The notes below the pieces were generated by a model. It ran no database searches, was not told where the DNA came from, and saw nothing but the letters and a program-made list of their open reading frames with translations. Shown here piece after piece: positions 59,813-64,000 of a stretch of DNA of 64,000 bases. How positions within the stretch are numbered: the first letter of the stretch is position 1; each line of letters starts with the position of its first letter. The position numbers and the translations under genes are program-made. Origin of the DNA: Metaphire vulgaris (taxonomy: Eukaryota; Annelida; Clitellata; Crassiclitellata; Megascolecidae); NCBI GenBank assembly GCA_018105865.1, contig CM030845.1, forward strand, positions 7,727,390-7,791,389. The letters run 5' to 3'.

Positions 59813-61890
59813 TGCCTTTACTATGATTGTCTCCTGGTGATTTTTTCTGCCGTTGTCTGGTAGATAACAGAGCTCTGAAAGCAGCAGGAGATCTTGAGAT
59901 GTTGTGCTGCAGCGTCGTCATCTGTCAGCAGTGGTGAGTTTTTTTTTGAGCATTAGTGCTCGGCCGTGTGTGGTTCACTTACTGAATTCGGATTTCGAGA
60001 TTCTTCTGAAGCACTGAAAGCATCGTCATGGTGCTCGTTTAATCATATCGCTTTTTATCTTTGTCTTGTTGTAATAATTTTTGAGAAATGAAATGGTAGC
60101 GAGATGTTCTTTCGCCTAGCGTATCCGTTCTCGATGTGTTGCGGCCGTGTATATTTTCTATTCTTCTTTCTCATTTTTCTACCCAGACGAAATAACACCA
60201 ACAGAGCGGCACCTCGAAATAGCCCAGTGACAAGACTGCTCGAAGTAGTCGAACATCCCAGGACAACAGATATGCTCAGAAATTATTACACTGCATGTTT
60301 CAAGATGTCATTGACAGATTTGTTTTATGGTTACTGAGAGGCTTACGGAATGCGGGCAGTTGTTATCATAAATCAAGCATGAAAGCACTTGTGTGTACCG
60401 GTAAATTAAAGAGAAAAGGCTTCCTAAATTGATAAATTGGTGCCCTATTTCTTAGCACAGTGCACTGAGTTCATTGAAATTATAACTCGGCTAAGGTCCT
60501 GTAAGTACCTGAAGTTAAAATTAGGGACACCAGATAAATAAATTGACTGGATTTCAGCAATTACCAGCAGATGATTTTTTCACTCAATCTGAGAAGATTT
60601 TACAATAGGAATTAACCAGTCCTATTAATTAAACCAGTTTTTGTAATAGGCATCTTACATGTCGAATTATTTTTTCATCTGGCTGTTTTACGAGGTCTGC
60701 TTTTGTGGAGACATGGACTTTTAAAATTGCCAATTACTTCATTCGAACTCTGTATTAGCTCTTGATAAAGCCTTAACCTATGTGCCTGATAACTGTTGTC
60801 ACTTTTAATTCAATGCCACTTCACCTTAAATGAGTGCTAATACAGTATATCCTAATGAATTTTTCATAATTTTCATCCATCGGTTTTTGTATGCTGGTGT
60901 GCTTGTTATGCACAATATATTGAATTATTTATAGAGATATGTTAATTAGTTACTGCAGTTTGCCAAATACCGGTAGTTTTTTAAAAATCACTGTGATAAA
61001 ATAGAAAAAAAATTATTAATTTTCTTCTCCTTTGCTGTTAATTTCAGCAGTGGTACTGAAGCTTTGTGAATACATATATTGTTCTATGGACATAAATACT
61101 AGACATGTTATTTCAATAGGTTATTTTAGAATTTTTAATTATGACTAACTTTATTCTCCTGCCTATTCATCAGTCTTTTGTTTGCTGTTCTTTACTTAAA
61201 GTTGTTAGCCATACATTTTGAAGTAATTGTTAAAGTTTCTTCACTACTTATATTTCAGTGAATTTCTTTCCCATGTAGTGAGATCTTGTGCCAAATAAAC
61301 GCAAGCCATTTACCATTCTAATGAAATTCCATTACCTCATATGAACGAGTTTAATGTAGAAGAGGAGTGCTTTGAATGGCTTTCATTGGAATTCTAAATT
61401 TTATATGGGATTCTCATAGAATTTGGGTAAAATTGTGCAGCATTTATGAAAATTTGGGAGAGAAATGAGGTCCGAGTTATAGTAGTAAAAATTTTACTTG
61501 ACACATGTGCAAACTGATGTGAATAAAACATCAGGCATTTTCATTGGTCCCATCCAGATTTAGATCTAGGTTAGGAGTTACATAAAGGCCAAGAATTACA
61601 TCCTGGTCAAATTACATATTTTTCAGCTAAATATTTGCTGTTGCATGCCCTTCCCAATTCAAGCCGTGCTTAATAGTGTTTGGTGACATTCCATGCTTTG
61701 AGATACCAGTTTAGATTTAAGATGTTGCATAAAGGTCTTGAGAACAGAGGTCCAAAGCAAGGACTGTGGCATCTTTTGTTTCATCTGATGAAGCAGTCTG
61801 TCCTCTCTATGTGACCGCCATCAATCAAGAATATAACAGTAGTTTTTAAAATTCCAATAATTGAAACCCTTTGCAAGAGTATGCAGTGTG
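59813..61890 (+). other. Downstream of the FoxM-like gene, probable 3' UTR and flank
   Basis: AT-rich, without TAGGCCTA octamers and without recognisable exons. AATAAA-type motifs occur near 60537 and 61296, and either could end the transcript. Open frames here lack features. Confidence 0.4.
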
Positions 61891-61893
61891 GGC

Positions 61894-62219
<326 letters not shown>

Positions 62220-63700
62220 GACAATTTCTTCAGCGCAATAAACAAGACTAAGGTCCAAGGCAAGAGCGCTTAACAAGTCGAGTCAAACTCTATCAAACAA
62301 ATACCCCATGGGGGTAATGTTTTATCATTGTTAGACCCTGTTGCTTTAAGTTTTGGTTATTTTGAAAATTAAATCCTTGCTTTGGACCACAGCCTCTCAG
62401 CTCTCTTTATTTCTGAAGACTGTTTGAGGTAATTTTATTATTTATATCCATAAGTTGGTCATTAAAGCTCTTTTGGTTATATGTTAATTCTTAATGTAAA
62501 TTTATTATAAAAATCCTGCTTTGGTGGCATGGAATTGGGAAAGATAACAGAAATTATGAAATTGGAAAATATAATGAGATGGATAATGGAAAATGCAGAC
62601 GAGAAAAGAATAGAATAGTTGGACAATTGAATGGAATTTATTAGCAGATTTCATACTACAGAATGTAAAGCTGCAGAAGGAAACCATTGATCTAATTAAT
62701 GCTCAAGTGATATTATCCAACTTTATTTTCAATGTCCTATTATTACCTAATGAAATTATGATGCATTGCTCGAATTCATGTGTATGACTAATTAATTTGC
62801 TTATGTATATGTCTATCAAATTTATATATATATATTTTGATATCTGTTCTGTAGAAAATAGTAATTTTTACGATGTTTACAAATATTTGCTATGAAATTG
62901 TAATTATGAAAAAAGATCAAGGGCAAAGGTTTGCTAATTTCATTTGTGGAGAAGAAAGCCATTGAACTCAGTTGTTAATTTTTTTCTGGTAATTGTTGGA
63001 AGCCACCCAGATGACTTTAATTTGCTGGTTTAAACTGAAATATTTTTATTAATTCATTTGTTTACAAAAAATATTGTTTCAGTTAAACTGCATTGCACTT
63101 TATCATGAATTGTTTGTTTGGAATGTAGCTGCAGAGAGGTGTCATTAGCTTGGACATTATTAATCATGTTCTTTGCCGAAATTTGTAGTGTCAGTACACA
63201 CACACACACACACGCACACGCACACGCACACACACACACACACACACATTATAATTAGAATTTGGTTTTAGATGTTGATTTTGCATTATTTCTTATTTAT
63301 TACTACAAGGTTTCTCATCTTAGGTTTGTTAAAATGAACTTAGATAATGGAAATGTATTTATTGATTGTAAACATTTAGTGTTGTCTTGATGCTTTTTTG
63401 CTGTTTGACAGTTGAATTTAAGCATGGTTTTGTTGTTTAATATTTATCTTATTTTATTATTGAGTTAGACGTTTTTTCTGAATTATTGATTGCATTTGAG
63501 ATAAACGGATTTTGATATTTTTTATTTTCATCATTTCAATTATCATGGGTCAAAATATGTGAATTTTGAGTTAATAAATAAAACGAATGTGATTATTACC
63601 TTTCCAGTTACATTTGCAGTTGAAAATTGCATAAGAGCAAGAGAGATATGCAACCTTCATAGCTTACTTGAGTACTTATATACAGTAGTAATAATAGTAC

Positions 63701-63732
<32 letters not shown>

Positions 63733-64000
63733 GTGATTTTAGTAGTTAGTAGTAGTCTAAATTAGCTCTAGGATTTGGCAAAAGGGGGCAGTTGAATTGT
63801 CAAAGTTTGAATCTTGTAGCAACCATTTGTTGTTTAATGCTGTGAACATATTATAGGGTCCCAACTGGGGTCTTGAAGGGTCGTCATACACACGGGAATG
63901 TTTCTGTTGCATTTCTGTAAGCAAAAACCTTTCTAGGGTTAATCGTCAATATTAGGCCTAAATGGGGCCATCCATAAATGACGTAACGCGATTTTGGCAG
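62220..64000. other. AT-rich sequence without recognised genes
   Basis: It holds a (CA)n tract (63195-63248), a short (AAT)n tract (63696-63731), a partial relative of the 47858 MITE from about 63770, and a terminal GGGGCCATCCATAAATGACG that looks like a transposon end cut by the window. Confidence 0.5.
63195..63248. repeat. (CA)n microsatellite
   Basis: About 27 CA units with CG interruptions. Confidence 0.95.

Noticed and set aside
59298..59921. 207-codon minus-strand frame
   Set aside because: It lies antisense to the FoxM-like C-terminal exon and has no recognisable domain.

Overview
This is a eukaryotic (metazoan) window: every real gene is split by GT-AG introns, the four protein genes recognised are animal genes, and the rest is AT-rich DNA crowded with simple repeats and small transposons. 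The palindrome TAGGCCTA is dispersed about 30 times, and there are many 150-400 bp non-autonomous hAT-like elements, a tRNA-derived SINE and truncated LINE 3' ends. A marine invertebrate is likely. An echinoderm or related deuterostome is my best guess, but the sequence seen here does not prove it.

Layout. 1-1268: unassigned DNA with a perfect tandem pair of RFX X-boxes at 251-290. About 1303-7536 (+): a seven-exon microsomal cytochrome P450 resembling CYP1 (CYP2 clan), complete from the membrane anchor to the haem-binding loop, but without a clean in-frame ATG. 10155-25004 (-): the complete 22-exon gene for translation initiation factor eIF3a, about 1267 aa, convergent with the P450 gene. 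Its first exon lacks one base, and one intron begins with GC instead of GT. 25.1-32.9 kb: repeats, including a 0.9 kb near-perfect palindrome (27784-28691) and a LINE 3' end (29941-30572). 32931-33827 (+): the mesoderm bHLH factor Twist in a single coding exon. 33.8-48.8 kb: a gene desert of hAT-like elements, LINE debris and long microsatellites. 49963-59137, possibly to 59812 (+): a FoxM1-like forkhead gene whose last exon is interrupted by an in-frame TGA. 59.8-64 kb: downstream sequence with a 0.2 kb (ATT)n array.

The genes do not form a pathway. eIF3a is housekeeping, FoxM is a cell-cycle transcription factor, Twist is developmental, and the P450 is metabolic. The noteworthy material is structural: exon-level evidence for frame anomalies in three genes, expansion of three different acidic/arginine repeat units in eIF3a, several MITE families that can be defined by their own target-site duplications, and the large palindrome.
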